A stretch of 64,000 nt of DNA, taken from the NCBI RefSeq assembly GCF_000515415.1, contig NZ_KI911783.1:7613831-7677830 (forward strand). Reading direction: 5' to 3'. Source of the DNA: Bradyrhizobium sp. WSM1417. GTDB lineage: Bacteria > Pseudomonadota > Alphaproteobacteria > Rhizobiales > Xanthobacteraceae. Each line of letters opens with the position of its first letter. Position 1 is the stretch's first letter. A model generated the notes under the pieces. That model saw only the letters and a list, made by a program, of their open reading frames with translations, was not told the DNA's origin and searched no databases. The translations under genes were made by a program, and so were the position numbers. This document shows, piece after piece, positions 44,872-54,278 of the stretch.

Positions 44872-45128
44872 CGTGGTCGTCCTTTTCAGAGTCGATTGTT
44901 GTGCAAATGCGCGTTGGGGATGATGGATCTGCTGGGATTTCGTGCTGAAAGTTATGTTCAGGAGATTCCGGCGCTCACATCGAGGCCGCAGGTCGCCAAC
45001 AGGCCTGGCGAAGGACTCGATCTGGTAGCCGTTGTCACCTCCGTGATTTGAGGCGCGCATGCGCGGTTGCAGGGCGACCAGTAGTGGCGCCCCAGCGCTA
45101 CGGAAGTATTTCAGGAAAGGATAATTGT

Positions 45129-45142
45129 GTTACGGCTGTAAC
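45129..45142. promoter_or_regulatory. GTTAC-N4-GTAAC palindrome, possible operator
   Basis: GTTACGGCTGTAAC is an inverted repeat located over the stop codon of the kinase gene, about 260 bases before the RTX start. It could be a binding site for the neighbouring regulator. This rests on symmetry only. Confidence 0.25.
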
Positions 45143-47595
45143 CTGGCGGGCGTTCGCAAGCAGCGCGCCAATGCCGAGGCTAGCTCCGTATGGTCGAGGG
45201 GCCACCGCAGCACCTCGGAGATTCCAGAATGCGCCAGCACGTCGATGCCGGCGTCGACCGCGGTCGCTAGCAGTACCGGCTGTAGCGGCGATGCTTCATG
45301 CAGGGCCAGCGCCAGATTCAGGGCGGCTTCAGGCTGCAAACCCTGGCTGACCAGGATGATGTCGAACCGATGGGGTTCGAAACGGCATGCCGCAAGGGCA
45401 TCCGCCGCGAGCTCAAACCCGACCGGCTCGTAGCCCAACGCCGCCAGTTTTTCTTCATCGCGGAGCAGGCGATCTCGCTCGCTTTCGACGATCAACACGG
45501 TTTCGCCGGATCCTAGCTGCAGCGCCGACCCACTATCCGCCGCGATTGTGTCTGCCGCCACGGCAGGCAGCCAAATCTCAAATCGACTTCCGCAACCCAG
45601 TTCACTCTGAACGTTGATGGCTCCATCATGATCACGAACGATTTCGCGAACCGTTGCGAGACCGAGACCGGTTCCTGCGACACGCGTGGTGAAGAACGGC
45701 TCGAACATTCGTCGCGCGACGCGTTCGTCGATTCCGCCTCCATCATCAGTTACGGAAATGCAAACGTAGTGGCCGGGTGAGAGTTCGCCGTCATTCATAG
45801 TAACGAGAGCGGCCACGTGTTCGCTCTTCGCGGCCACCCGAATGCACCCGTTGTCATCCATCGCTTGCGCGGCATTGCTGCAAAGATTGAGGATTAATTG
45901 CTGCAGCTGTGCAGGCTCGCCTGATACTGCGACGTCAGCAGCGACTTCTTCGAAGACCAGTTCAATATCCGGTGGCAGCGATGCCCGCAGCAATGAGGCA
46001 GCCTCCTCGAACAAGGTGCGCACCTCCAGCGGTCGGGCACGCCCGTCGGCCCGACGGCCGAACGTCAGAATATTGTCAACGAGATCGCGACCGCGCTCGG
46101 CGGCCCGGCGGATCTCATCGATATGCTGGGCCGGTTTGGTACCGCGGATGAGTTGCGGCTCCGCCATCTCCGAATAGCCGAGGATGGCGCCGATGATGTT
46201 GTTGAAGTTATGCGCAATCCCGCTGGCCAGTGATCCGATTACCTGCATGCGACGGGCCCGCTCGAGCCGCGTCGTGAGCTTGCCCTGCTCGCGTTCCAGA
46301 AATTCGCGCTCGAGCGCGTTGGCCACGGCATCACCAGCAAGCTGCGTGATCGGGACAGGAGAAATCTTGTTTCTTATCGGCCGGAAGCGATCAAAACCCA
46401 TGATCCCGCGTACCCGCCCCGGTCGGACCAAGGGCAAACAAGCCCAGGCACGCACGCCGGCCTCCGTCAGCGCGTCCCTGGCCGCACCAACCGGCAACGC
46501 GCTCGCGTCCGCAATGGTCACACTTTCACCTGCGCCAAGCTGCTCGGCGACTGAGAGTGCCTGTCGAGGCCAGCCGGGCGGAAACGTTACTCCATCCCTT
46601 GACCATGCGTGTATCCGGACCGGCTTCTCGTCCAGAACCACATAGGCGCGATCCGCATTGACGACACGGCTAAACTCACAAAGCACCTGCTTCAATCGCG
46701 TCCCGGTCTCGGCCGGCGAGCAGTTGATCAGACGCGTCGAATTCTCGGCGATCACGTGTTCGAACGCGGCGCGTCGGCGCAACGCAAGGGCGCGGGCACG
46801 AAGCCGAACCCCGACGAATACCAGGACGACCACCAGCAGCAAGGATACCAAATACAACAGGAGCCTGAAGCGCTGCTCGGAGGCTTCGACAGCTGAACGG
46901 TGACTGGAGAATACAATGCGGACCGCCTGCAGGTAGTGTCCGCCGGGCACCGCGATAAAAGCCTTCAGCGTCGCGTCGATCTCGGGCAAGAGGCCATACA
47001 GCAGCCGCGTATGCGCCAGCATCGCACGAGCGACTTCCGCGTCTGGCCCGTCGGCGGGGGCCTGTGCCGCAAACCCGTTAATCCGTTGTTGGAGCGCCTT
47101 GAGAGCGTCGGCCGACGTGTCGCGCGCGAGGTAAAGGATCGCGGCCCCCAGTTCGGCGGCCGCTGCGGCGAGATGCTCGTCGTGCACGCGGAATGCCGGA
47201 CTTGTGCTCAGCAGACCAATATAGGATAGCGAGTTCTGCAGCAATGCGTTGCTGGTCTTGAATCGCTCCATCAATTCTTCCTGGCGGATAACCGCGGCTC
47301 CGAGAAGGTCAACCGGGCCGGTATCGAGACGCTCGATTTGGGCGTGGGCGCGAAGCCGACTGACCGCCTCTTCCATGTCCCGTGCCGCGATGACGAGACT
47401 GTCGTAGTCGCGCAGCAGCCCGGTCCGCGCCTGCAGAACGTCTCGGTGGAGCGAGGCTTCGGCAAGCGCATAATCGTCGAACACCCGCAAGATCGCCGCG
47501 TAGGCCGGCGCGTTTGAATCGATCCCACGCAGCAACAGCCAGGTCAGCAGGGTTAGCAGCAGCGAAACTCCAAATACGCCTGGCAAATTCCTCAT
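45130..47595 (-). CDS. VirA-like membrane hybrid histidine kinase
   Basis: The 821-residue protein has two membrane helices (about 6-23 and 244-264) around a helical periplasmic sensor (about 30-240, DAHL-like). A GAF-type linker follows (about 280-430), the VirA-style H-box with His462 (GSLASGIAHNFNNIIGAILG), and an ATPase (LILNLCSNAAQAMDDNGC, VTDDGGGIDE, GTGLGLATV). The C-terminal receiver-like domain (about 705-821) lacks the phospho-acceptor Asp (ILVSQG) and the usual Lys (LRWPL). Its start overlaps the stop of the peroxidase gene by four bases. It is probably the sensor for the VirG-like regulator. Confidence 0.9.
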   Translation of the reverse strand: MRNLPGVFGVSLLLTLLTWLLLRGIDSNAPAYAAILRVFDDYALAEASLHRDVLQARTGLLRDYDSLVIAARDMEEAVSRLRAHAQIERLDTGPVDLLGAAVIRQEELMERFKTSNALLQNSLSYIGLLSTSPAFRVHDEHLAAAAAELGAAILYLARDTSADALKALQQRINGFAAQAPADGPDAEVARAMLAHTRLLYGLLPEIDATLKAFIAVPGGHYLQAVRIVFSSHRSAVEASEQRFRLLLYLVSLLLVVVLVFVGVRLRARALALRRRAAFEHVIAENSTRLINCSPAETGTRLKQVLCEFSRVVNADRAYVVLDEKPVRIHAWSRDGVTFPPGWPRQALSVAEQLGAGESVTIADASALPVGAARDALTEAGVRAWACLPLVRPGRVRGIMGFDRFRPIRNKISPVPITQLAGDAVANALEREFLEREQGKLTTRLERARRMQVIGSLASGIAHNFNNIIGAILGYSEMAEPQLIRGTKPAQHIDEIRRAAERGRDLVDNILTFGRRADGRARPLEVRTLFEEAASLLRASLPPDIELVFEEVAADVAVSGEPAQLQQLILNLCSNAAQAMDDNGCIRVAAKSEHVAALVTMNDGELSPGHYVCISVTDDGGGIDERVARRMFEPFFTTRVAGTGLGLATVREIVRDHDGAINVQSELGCGSRFEIWLPAVAADTIAADSGSALQLGSGETVLIVESERDRLLRDEEKLAALGYEPVGFELAADALAACRFEPHRFDIILVSQGLQPEAALNLALALHEASPLQPVLLATAVDAGIDVLAHSGISEVLRWPLDHTELASALARCLRTPARLQP

Positions 47596-48602
47596 GGCCG
47601 CACGTTGCCGGTACCGGGCGCGGCCGGCCGCAGCTCTTCATTTCGATAGGTGCCGGTCAATGTCTTAAGGAACGCCACGATGGCCGAGGTTTGCTGGTCT
47701 GTCAGGATGCGGTCTAGCTGGGCCACGCCCATCGCCTTCACCGCCTCGGGCAACGTCGGCGCGCTGCCATCGTGGAAATAGGGCGCCGTGGCCGCAACGT
47801 TTCGCAGGCTCGGCACGCGGAGCAGTTCGGGAGCTGGCGAGCCCAGCGGGTGAAACACGCCATGTCTCTGAAACAGGTTGCCGCCGACGTTGACACCTTG
47901 ATGGCAAGTGACACAGCCCAGCGATTTGAATAATTGATAGCCAGACAATTCCTCTGCGCTAATCGCATCGGTTTCTCCAGTGAGCCACCGGTCGAAGCGA
48001 CTGTTCGGCGTGGTGAGGGATCGCTCGTACGAGACGAGCGCATCCACTACGGCGGCAGCGTCGGGCTCCTTGCCGTAGACATCGCGGAATTGTCTTGCGA
48101 TTTCCGGGTCGTCGCGCATCCTGGCGGCGACTTCGTCCGGGCTCGACCCCATGATCGCGGGATTGCGCAGGATGTGCTCGGCCCCTTCCTCAAGCGAGCG
48201 CATGTTTCCCTCCCAGTTCAGACGAAAATTTAAGCCCGCGTTGAAGACCGTGGGCGTGTTGAGGGCCGATGTTTGCCCCTCTCGAGTGTCGCTGATGTTG
48301 GCACTGGCGCCGTTGGTTCCTATGTCGTGGCATGACGAACAACTTTGTGTGCTACTGCGAGATAGCCGTTTGTCGCTGAACAACTTCTCTCCGAGCAACA
48401 CCCGCTGTAGCTCCTGGCCATGGGCAAGGGGAATTGGCGTGATCGGCTCCTGGACGGCGCCCACCGGAGGGTTTGGCGATTGAGCGGCGGCCAGTCCCGC
48501 GGTAATGAGGCAGAGATAGAGCAATGAAATTCCGCGCCAGCGGATCGAGGTCGCTAGCGCTCGGAGGATCGGCGGAAGGGTTGAGCGTGATGGGCGGTTC
48601 AT
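47592..48602 (-). CDS. Diheme cytochrome c peroxidase (CcpA/MauG family)
   Basis: The 336-residue protein has an N-terminal leader (ISLLYLCLITAGLAAA near residue 30) and two heme-binding motifs, CSSCH near 93 and CVTCH near 233. The C-terminal PSLRNVAATAPYFHDGSAPT block is typical of this family. It works in the periplasm, where members reduce hydrogen peroxide or oxidise a protein substrate. It overlaps the kinase gene (ATGA) and so belongs to the same transcript. Its 5' end overlaps that of the divergent regulator. Confidence 0.92.
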   Translation of the reverse strand: MNRPSRSTLPPILRALATSIRWRGISLLYLCLITAGLAAAQSPNPPVGAVQEPITPIPLAHGQELQRVLLGEKLFSDKRLSRSSTQSCSSCHDIGTNGASANISDTREGQTSALNTPTVFNAGLNFRLNWEGNMRSLEEGAEHILRNPAIMGSSPDEVAARMRDDPEIARQFRDVYGKEPDAAAVVDALVSYERSLTTPNSRFDRWLTGETDAISAEELSGYQLFKSLGCVTCHQGVNVGGNLFQRHGVFHPLGSPAPELLRVPSLRNVAATAPYFHDGSAPTLPEAVKAMGVAQLDRILTDQQTSAIVAFLKTLTGTYRNEELRPAAPGTGNVRP

Positions 48603-49354
48603 CGTCGACGGACGCAGGCCTTCGCGGAAACGTTGAGCGTCAGGTGTGCGTTCTCGTCGTAGAGGACGACCCTGCCTTACAGCGCATGATCCTAAACTAT
48701 TTCGGAGAGAACAACATCCGTACCCTGCTGGCGTCCAATCGCCAGGAGATGGTCGACCGGCTCGGCGATACCGAGGTTAACCTGGTGATCCTCGATCTTC
48801 GGCTCGGGCTCGAGGACGGTCTCGACCTGTTGCGAGAGGTCCGGCTTGGCTCCGACGTACCGGTCATCATCATAACCGGTCACCGCCGCGATGACATCGA
48901 CCGCGTGGTCGGATTGGAGCTCGGTGCCGACGACTACCTGACGAAACCATTCAACCTGCGCGAGTTGCTTGCGCGTGTCCGCGCGATACTGCGACGGTTC
49001 GATGCCGGAAGAGCCGCTCCGGCTCGTGCCCCCGAGCGGGGACGCTTTCGATTTTCCGGCTGGCAGCTCGACCGCAGGATCCGACAGTTGACTGACCCGG
49101 CCGGCACCCCCGTCGCTTTGACGAAGGGGGAGTATGCGATGCTGCTTGCATTTCTCGAAGCGCCACAACGTCCGCTTAGCCGCGAGCAACTGCTGCAGGC
49201 GACCCGCGTTCACGAAGATGTCTTCGATCGCAGCATTGACGTGCAGATTCTTCGATTGCGGCGCAAGCTCGAGCGTGATCCTAGTGCCCCGCGTGTGATA
49301 CAGACCGAGCGCGGCGTCGGATATGTGTTCGCCGTCCCAGTGGACCGCATTTAA
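48590..49354 (+). CDS. VirG-like OmpR-family response regulator
   Basis: The 254-residue protein (from the ATG at 48590) has a receiver with VLVVEDDPAL, phospho-acceptor Asp69 (LVILDLRLGLEDG), the Thr in VIIITGHRR and Lys in DYLTKPFNLREL. A winged-helix output domain follows, with LTKGEYAMLLAFLEAPQRPL, RSIDVQILRLRRKLE and RVIQTERGVGYVF, which is close to VirG. A GTG at 48647 is another possible start. It is divergent from the kinase/peroxidase genes and overlaps the latter by 13 bases, so the promoters lie inside the coding ends. It should activate or repress genes nearby. Confidence 0.92.
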   Translation: MGGSSSTDAGLRGNVERQVCVLVVEDDPALQRMILNYFGENNIRTLLASNRQEMVDRLGDTEVNLVILDLRLGLEDGLDLLREVRLGSDVPVIIITGHRRDDIDRVVGLELGADDYLTKPFNLRELLARVRAILRRFDAGRAAPARAPERGRFRFSGWQLDRRIRQLTDPAGTPVALTKGEYAMLLAFLEAPQRPLSREQLLQATRVHEDVFDRSIDVQILRLRRKLERDPSAPRVIQTERGVGYVFAVPVDRI

Positions 49355-49595
49355 TCGGGACAGACGGCGAAATGTGGCGGAGCTGCGCATTCACGGCCCA
49401 GCCATTAGCCCTAGCGCGGTGCGACTTCGATTTCTCGAGGCAATGGCCGTGCCGTCTGCTGGCCCGAAGTGCATCACTCGGAGATATCCCTGACCTTGAT
49501 GTGTTCTTGGCGATCAGTCGCGGGCGCGGCTCGGCGACGCGCGCTCCTGCTGAACAAGGACGTGCGCGTGGGGGAAACCGTGCTGATGAGCTGAA

Positions 49596-49886
49596 TTACG
49601 GTGCCAACATTCTTGAGCGCGTCACGAACCATTCCCAGGCGCGTGCGAACCAATGGAGGCTGAGCAGCTTGGGCTTTACGATCAGGAATAGCCGGTGAAC
49701 AAAAGCCAAGCTCAACGCATAGGCCAGCACGATCATTACCGTACCAGTCACCCAGTGGTCCTCTCCGACGAGAGCCACGCCCAACATTTTGGCGGGCTCC
49801 ACCGTGCACACAGGTACGGCTAAGACGGCGAGTGACTGGTAAGGTCCAAGCTTCTCGATCCTTCGCCTGATCCGGCTGCCCCTCAC
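49596..49886 (-). CDS. Small two-helix membrane protein (IEKxGPYQSL family)
   Basis: GTG at 49886 has GGAG upstream. The 96-residue product begins with RRIEKLGPYQSLAVLAVPVC, then VEPAKMLGVALVGEDHWVTG, a second hydrophobic part (MIVLAYALSLAFVHRLFLIV) and the end KPKLLSLHWFARAWEWFVTR. It should span the inner membrane twice or three times. The family is common in Bradyrhizobium and unstudied. A broken copy is at 737-940. Confidence 0.75.
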   Translation of the reverse strand: MRGSRIRRRIEKLGPYQSLAVLAVPVCTVEPAKMLGVALVGEDHWVTGTVMIVLAYALSLAFVHRLFLIVKPKLLSLHWFARAWEWFVTRSRMLAP

Positions 49887-50044
49887 GCTCGTTACTCCGT
49901 CTCCCGGGGACAAAACCGCAACCCCGATGGAGGAACTCGCCTCAATCAACAAAGGTCCCGCCGATCACGGGTTTCTCTGCGCTGGCGTTCACCAGCGAGC
50001 CGCCGGTGCCGCAGTCGTGTGATGCTGGAAGCCCAACGCATCGG

Positions 50045-50584
50045 TTAATCCCGATATCGGCAGAACTCGTCGCCGTTTTCATACTCGATGCAGGTTTTGA
50101 CGCGAGGATAAGGCCGCATTTCTCCATGATACCGGCCTTCATACCGTCCCTCGCCGCGGCCCGGCGAAGCGTATCCAGAACCGCGGTCAATATCATCATC
50201 CTCGCGACGCCAGTTTTGGCCGATCGTTCGGTGGTCCTCGTCTTGGTCCATCATACGGCCCATCTGCCGATGCATCTGACGCATGCGATCCATATCCATG
50301 CGGTCATCGCCGCGACTTTGCCGGGTGGTCCAATCTCGATTGATGCGGGTGTCCTCAGCGCTCTGGCGGTCGCGATCCCGTGCCTGTTCTGACTGTTGCG
50401 GTGTACGGTCTGGTTGAACGGGGGTCTTTTGCGCTTGGACTTTGTCCGGCTGTTGCGGCGCTACTTCCGGCCGAGCTTGGGGAGAAGTTTGGTTAGCATC
50501 AGGCGCTGTTTGCTGAGCAGAGGCAGCAACGGGCATGAAACTAGAGACTACAAGCAGGATGGCAGCCATATCTGATCGACGCAT
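50045..50584 (-). CDS. Secreted Gln/Pro/Arg-rich protein, 179 residues
   Basis: The ATG at 50584 begins a signal peptide (MRRSDMAAILLVVSSFMPVA, ending ASA). The mature part is low-complexity, rich in Gln, Pro, Asp and Arg. A Met-rich stretch (MDMDRMRQMHRQMGRMMDQD) might bind metal or be flexible. The C-terminus has YPRVKTCIEYENGDEFCRYR with two cysteines. It is probably periplasmic. Function unknown. Confidence 0.7.
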   Translation of the reverse strand: MRRSDMAAILLVVSSFMPVAASAQQTAPDANQTSPQARPEVAPQQPDKVQAQKTPVQPDRTPQQSEQARDRDRQSAEDTRINRDWTTRQSRGDDRMDMDRMRQMHRQMGRMMDQDEDHRTIGQNWRREDDDIDRGSGYASPGRGEGRYEGRYHGEMRPYPRVKTCIEYENGDEFCRYRD

Positions 50585-51281
50585 GATCTCACCTCGCAGT
50601 TTGCTCTCTAACCTCGTGAGGCGGTTTTCGTTCTTATGAAGCCGCGGCTTTCTGAAACGTCAGGGATGATGACGCTCACGTCACGGGTCCTCCTCAGCAC
50701 AACGGATTCAAGATCCTTCAACTTACATGGACCAAACCGAGGGCCATTCGGGCCAGGCGCACCGTCCGGTGTCGCTGGTAAACCGATCCGAAAGTGTACT
50801 TGCTTCGACTGCCGCCTTCGCCCATCTCGGCCCTCCCGACGGGCGGAGCGTCGGCTGGGATCTGTCCGCGCCTTCAACAAAGCGTCCCATCCGTATCCCC
50901 CATCAGGAAACGGAGGAATCGTAGCCGACTCGTGGCTTTTCACACAGCCAGGTTCAAAAGCGGCGGTCGCAAAGTTTGGCGACAAGGTCAGGTATGGGCC
51001 CACAGGCGAGATGCAGTGTGGCATCACTCTACCAACAGCAGGCCGCGCTTCTTATCGCCGTCGAACGTATTTACAGCGTCGAACAGCCGCTTCCGCTCGA
51101 TCAGCCATGGCTGAAAGTTGAAGCTGACATCGAGCACGAAGACGACGTCCTCGGCTTCGAAATAGCCCCCAATTGGGGAATGATGTCCGCCACCTGAACG
51201 AAAAATTCGAGTACGATCGAAATTGACGATGTAGCGTGGCCCGGATCATTGGACCGACGGAGATGCTCTAGAAACTGGTTC
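50585..51281. other. Intergenic stretch with doubtful frames
   Basis: A plus-strand tail near 51080-51197 (LPLDQPWLKVEADIEHEDDV) and a minus-strand frame at 51101-51349 look partly protein-like but overlap each other. I cannot support either. Confidence 0.25.
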
Positions 51282-51365
51282 TCACTGAGATCGCGTAGGA
51301 CCCTGACTTTTCGGCTCGTGTTGGCCCCGGGCGACTTTGGCCAGCTCATCGAGCGTGAGACCCAT
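51282..51365 (-). CDS. 27-residue peptide, doubtful
   Basis: The frame MGLTLDELAKVARGQHEPKS... is short and helical at its start. GGACAGG lies upstream. The evidence is thin. Confidence 0.25.
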   Translation of the reverse strand: MGLTLDELAKVARGQHEPKSQGPTRSQ

Positions 51366-51576
51366 GATGCATACGCCTGTCCATCAGCTCCATGTACCGG
51401 CCATCACCTGGCCCTCCGTCCTTGCCGCCTCGCCAAGCGACCGGTACGCATTCGCAACAGCTGCAGGTCCGCAGCGAGAGCCATTTGACTGCAGTTAACG
51501 TGTCTTTGAGATGTAGCTGACACGGGCAGGTGCCACGCACGCTCCATAAGCTCCGGAGTACGCGTTACCGATGTCG

Positions 51577-51684
51577 CTATGGCGTCTGACGGCCGTGCGA
51601 TTGACCGACCACCACGGCCCCGGCAAAAACCAGACCCATGGCGATAACCATGCTGCCGATACTGACGTAGCGCCATCGCTTCAT
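51577..51684 (-). CDS. 35-residue membrane microprotein
   Basis: The ATG at 51684 starts MKRWRYVSIGSMVIAMGLVF, continues AGAVVVG and ends QSHGRQTP. It is a basic head, one membrane helix and a polar tail. AGG lies about nine bases upstream. It is probably a single-pass inner-membrane peptide. Confidence 0.5.
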   Translation of the reverse strand: MKRWRYVSIGSMVIAMGLVFAGAVVVGQSHGRQTP

Positions 51685-51901
51685 GGGTCATACCTGACTG
51701 ACAATGACGACATTGGCCTGCACTTTATTTTCAAGCTAACTCGAGGGCGGGAGATTTCACGTAAGCGTCCCTTGGAGGGCAACGGCTCTCGATGACGGCA
51801 GTCAGCCTGTCCCGTTGAGGGCCAATAAGCGAGGCGAGAAAGAAGCCGCCGAGACGAAGAGCTTCGCTGGCACGCAGTGGGACCACCGGACGAGATTAAA
51901 A

Positions 51902-52105
51902 TCAGGACCTGTCGTGCGCGTACTTCTCCAAAAGCAGCCGGTTATATTCATCTCTCACGGCTCTTCGCGAAATATGCCCTTTTCGGTCTTTGGCAATCTT
52001 CAGAAGATCAGGATCTGTGGGTGCCCGCGATTTCCGCCCAAATCTCGCAAAGAGTCTGGTAGCAGGCGCCGACCCCCTTCCAAACAGCCGGTCAAACCAT
52101 CGCAT
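51902..52105 (-). CDS. 67-residue basic protein
   Basis: GGGAGG stands six bases before the ATG, a strong ribosome-binding site. The product starts MRWFDRLFGRGSAPATRLFA, is Arg/Lys-rich, and ends in a helix (SRRAVRDEYNRLLLEKYAHD). No membrane segment is seen. The family is not recognised. Confidence 0.6.
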   Translation of the reverse strand: MRWFDRLFGRGSAPATRLFARFGRKSRAPTDPDLLKIAKDRKGHISRRAVRDEYNRLLLEKYAHDRS

Positions 52106-52688
52106 TGTGTCCTCCCGGACAGACCGCCCTTACAACAGTATCACCATGGATTTGGGGGTCAAAAGGACAGCACTGCTGCATCTTTTGAAAAGCTTGCCAC
52201 CATACCGCAGCAAAAGGCTTGAGCAATGCCGAGTATCGGTCGCTGTTACACCGCGCAGGTTTCCGGCTGGTGCGGATTGTGCCGGTTATGGACGCGCAAG
52301 CTTCGGGCTGTTCGAAGCCGCTCCCCTCGATCGAGCATCCGAACCTATAATTATCAGTCGAACGCGCGACAGAGTCCGCTTGAAGATCTTGCACGCCCGG
52401 CGCGGGTCCGATCGAAAGGCCCGACCATCTCAGATCGGAGCTTTTGTCCGTCTGGTGATAGTGGCAGCTGGCTCACCGCTCGGTTGTCAAAACGGACCAA
52501 CAGCGTCGACTAGCAGATTGTTGAAACGTACGCCGCTGACGTGCGATCGCGAGTCATTGCCTGCCGACAACAGCACGGGAGCAGTGGCGGCGCAATCCGA
52601 ACCATCCGCTGAAATGGCGATATATCGATGGCAGCCGCTCTATCGTGTTGATGCACTGTTGACTGTCTGGCCAAGTGCAATGGAGCTA
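52106..52688. other. Intergenic stretch, nothing recognised
   Basis: A long plus-strand frame here is the shadow of the integrase end plus chance sequence. No supported gene is present. Confidence 0.3.
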
Positions 52689-54020
52689 CTAAGGCGCCTC
52701 AGCCGCAAAATGCTCACGGAGACGCCCGAGGAGCTCGGCCTTGATCGGGTCAAGCGGATTCGTCCGCTGCAGACGCACGATTTTGCCGACCCGTTTCGCA
52801 CCGACCAACTCGGCAATGTAGTCGTGAGCCGCTTCGAACGCCATCTTGCGGATGATCCACTGTTCGTCATGATTGTAGACCTGATCGATTCCGCTTGGCT
52901 TTTGCCCAACACACAGCCGCTGGATTTCGTTGTCGTAGCCACAGCGTGACATGATGGTGCGCAAGCTGCGCCTCAAGTCATGCATGGTGAACTTGGCGAC
53001 GCTCGCTTCCTTGACCAGGCGGTTGACCATCTTGGTAAAGCCGGACATCTGGCCGCCCGTCTTTGGCGACGGGAAGACATAGTCGGAGGTTGCCCGCTGG
53101 AAATGCTTCGCGGCCGTGAGCATCTCGTCAACCAGGTGAGTGCGCGGCACATCGTGGTGTAGCCCCATCTTGGTCCACGCTGCATCGAAAGTAATACGGT
53201 CATCCATGATATGCTTTCGCCATTCGATCATCGTAGGCTCACTGCGCCGCGGGCCACCGAGCAGGCACATCCGTGCCAGGAGACCGAAAGCCCCGAGCTT
53301 GCCGGTTGCATCCCAGACCTTGATGATTTCCTCATCACTCAGCGCGCGACCCTTCGTTCGGCGTCCGACCCTTTGCGCCCGGGTTTCCTTGGGCGCGCGA
53401 TAGCCGGCGAGCACGTTGTGCTCGACATAACCTTCGCCGACGCACCATTCGAGGAAGGTATGCACGTGCTTGCGCAAGTCCTTGGCTGCGCCGCGCTTAC
53501 CGGTCTTGGCAATCTTGTCGACCGCAGCCATGATCTGCCGTCGTGTCAGGTCCCCCACGCCGCTCTCGGCGTGATCCTTGAGCCCGCGCCGCAACGCCGA
53601 CATTGCTGGCTTCCAGTTGACCACTTGACGTTCGGTCAAGGACGTCTGGTAGGGACCAGCTTCAGCAATGAGGGTTGCGAGCGTGGTGCTCTGCTTCTCG
53701 GCTGCCTGTTGCCGCCTCGCCGCGCGCTTCGCGTCATTCGGGTCCAAGCCCTTGACGACCTCGCCTGCGGCGATGGTGGCGGCCTTGCGCGCGGCCTTCT
53801 CATTATATTTGGGCCAAGCGCCGAGAGTCTTGCGCTGGGTCCCCCTCACCCCGGGTTTGGTGAAGAGGTAGACCCAGGTCCGGCCACCGGTGGCGCGCAT
53901 CCGCAAAGCGAGGCCGGGCAGCTTGTCGTCATGGAGATAATGCTGCGCCTTGCCCGGCGGCAGCACTGCATTGCGGATCACCGCATCGGTGAGTGTCAGC
54001 TGGTTGGCTGGCTCCGTCAT
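52689..54020 (-). CDS. int: P4-type tyrosine recombinase (island integrase)
   Basis: The second ATG (54020) sits at a better distance from GGGAGG than the first (54023). The 443-residue protein has the N-terminal arm-binding domain (LTDAVIRNAVLPPGKAQHYL, KLPGLALRMRATGGRTWVYL), a core-binding domain and the catalytic domain with Arg (LLGGPRRSEPTM), HxxR (FTMHDLRRSLRTIM) and the nucleophile Tyr (IDQVYNHDE). It integrates and excises a genomic island at a tRNA 3' end. The gene is intact and lies 260 bases from a tRNA 3' fragment. Confidence 0.93.
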   Translation of the reverse strand: MTEPANQLTLTDAVIRNAVLPPGKAQHYLHDDKLPGLALRMRATGGRTWVYLFTKPGVRGTQRKTLGAWPKYNEKAARKAATIAAGEVVKGLDPNDAKRAARRQQAAEKQSTTLATLIAEAGPYQTSLTERQVVNWKPAMSALRRGLKDHAESGVGDLTRRQIMAAVDKIAKTGKRGAAKDLRKHVHTFLEWCVGEGYVEHNVLAGYRAPKETRAQRVGRRTKGRALSDEEIIKVWDATGKLGAFGLLARMCLLGGPRRSEPTMIEWRKHIMDDRITFDAAWTKMGLHHDVPRTHLVDEMLTAAKHFQRATSDYVFPSPKTGGQMSGFTKMVNRLVKEASVAKFTMHDLRRSLRTIMSRCGYDNEIQRLCVGQKPSGIDQVYNHDEQWIIRKMAFEAAHDYIAELVGAKRVGKIVRLQRTNPLDPIKAELLGRLREHFAAEAP

Positions 54021-54278
54021 CATTCCTCCCTCTCTCTGCCCCGGTGTGCCCCGCAACAACGGCGGTCACCCCTCGAACAGAACCGGACCTCAGACCTCCC
54101 CCGTTTTTGTGCCCGAAGGGAAAATCCTCGGCGGGCACAACGGGGGCATACAAAATGTAGTAAGGCCACCTATGGCCACACAGGGCCGTAACCAACGTCA
54201 ATTAACGAGCTTTTTACATCTCAACTATGGCTGGATTTGGTTAGCTGGGGTCTACCGATTGTGGTTCACACGGGAGAG

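Noticed and set aside
43159..45051. A 630-codon plus-strand frame opposite the RTX gene, and further long frames at 41806-42717 and 43136-44632
   Set aside because: They are antisense shadows of a repetitive, GC-rich coding sequence. The minus-strand frame has the RTX motifs, ribosome-binding site and operon context.
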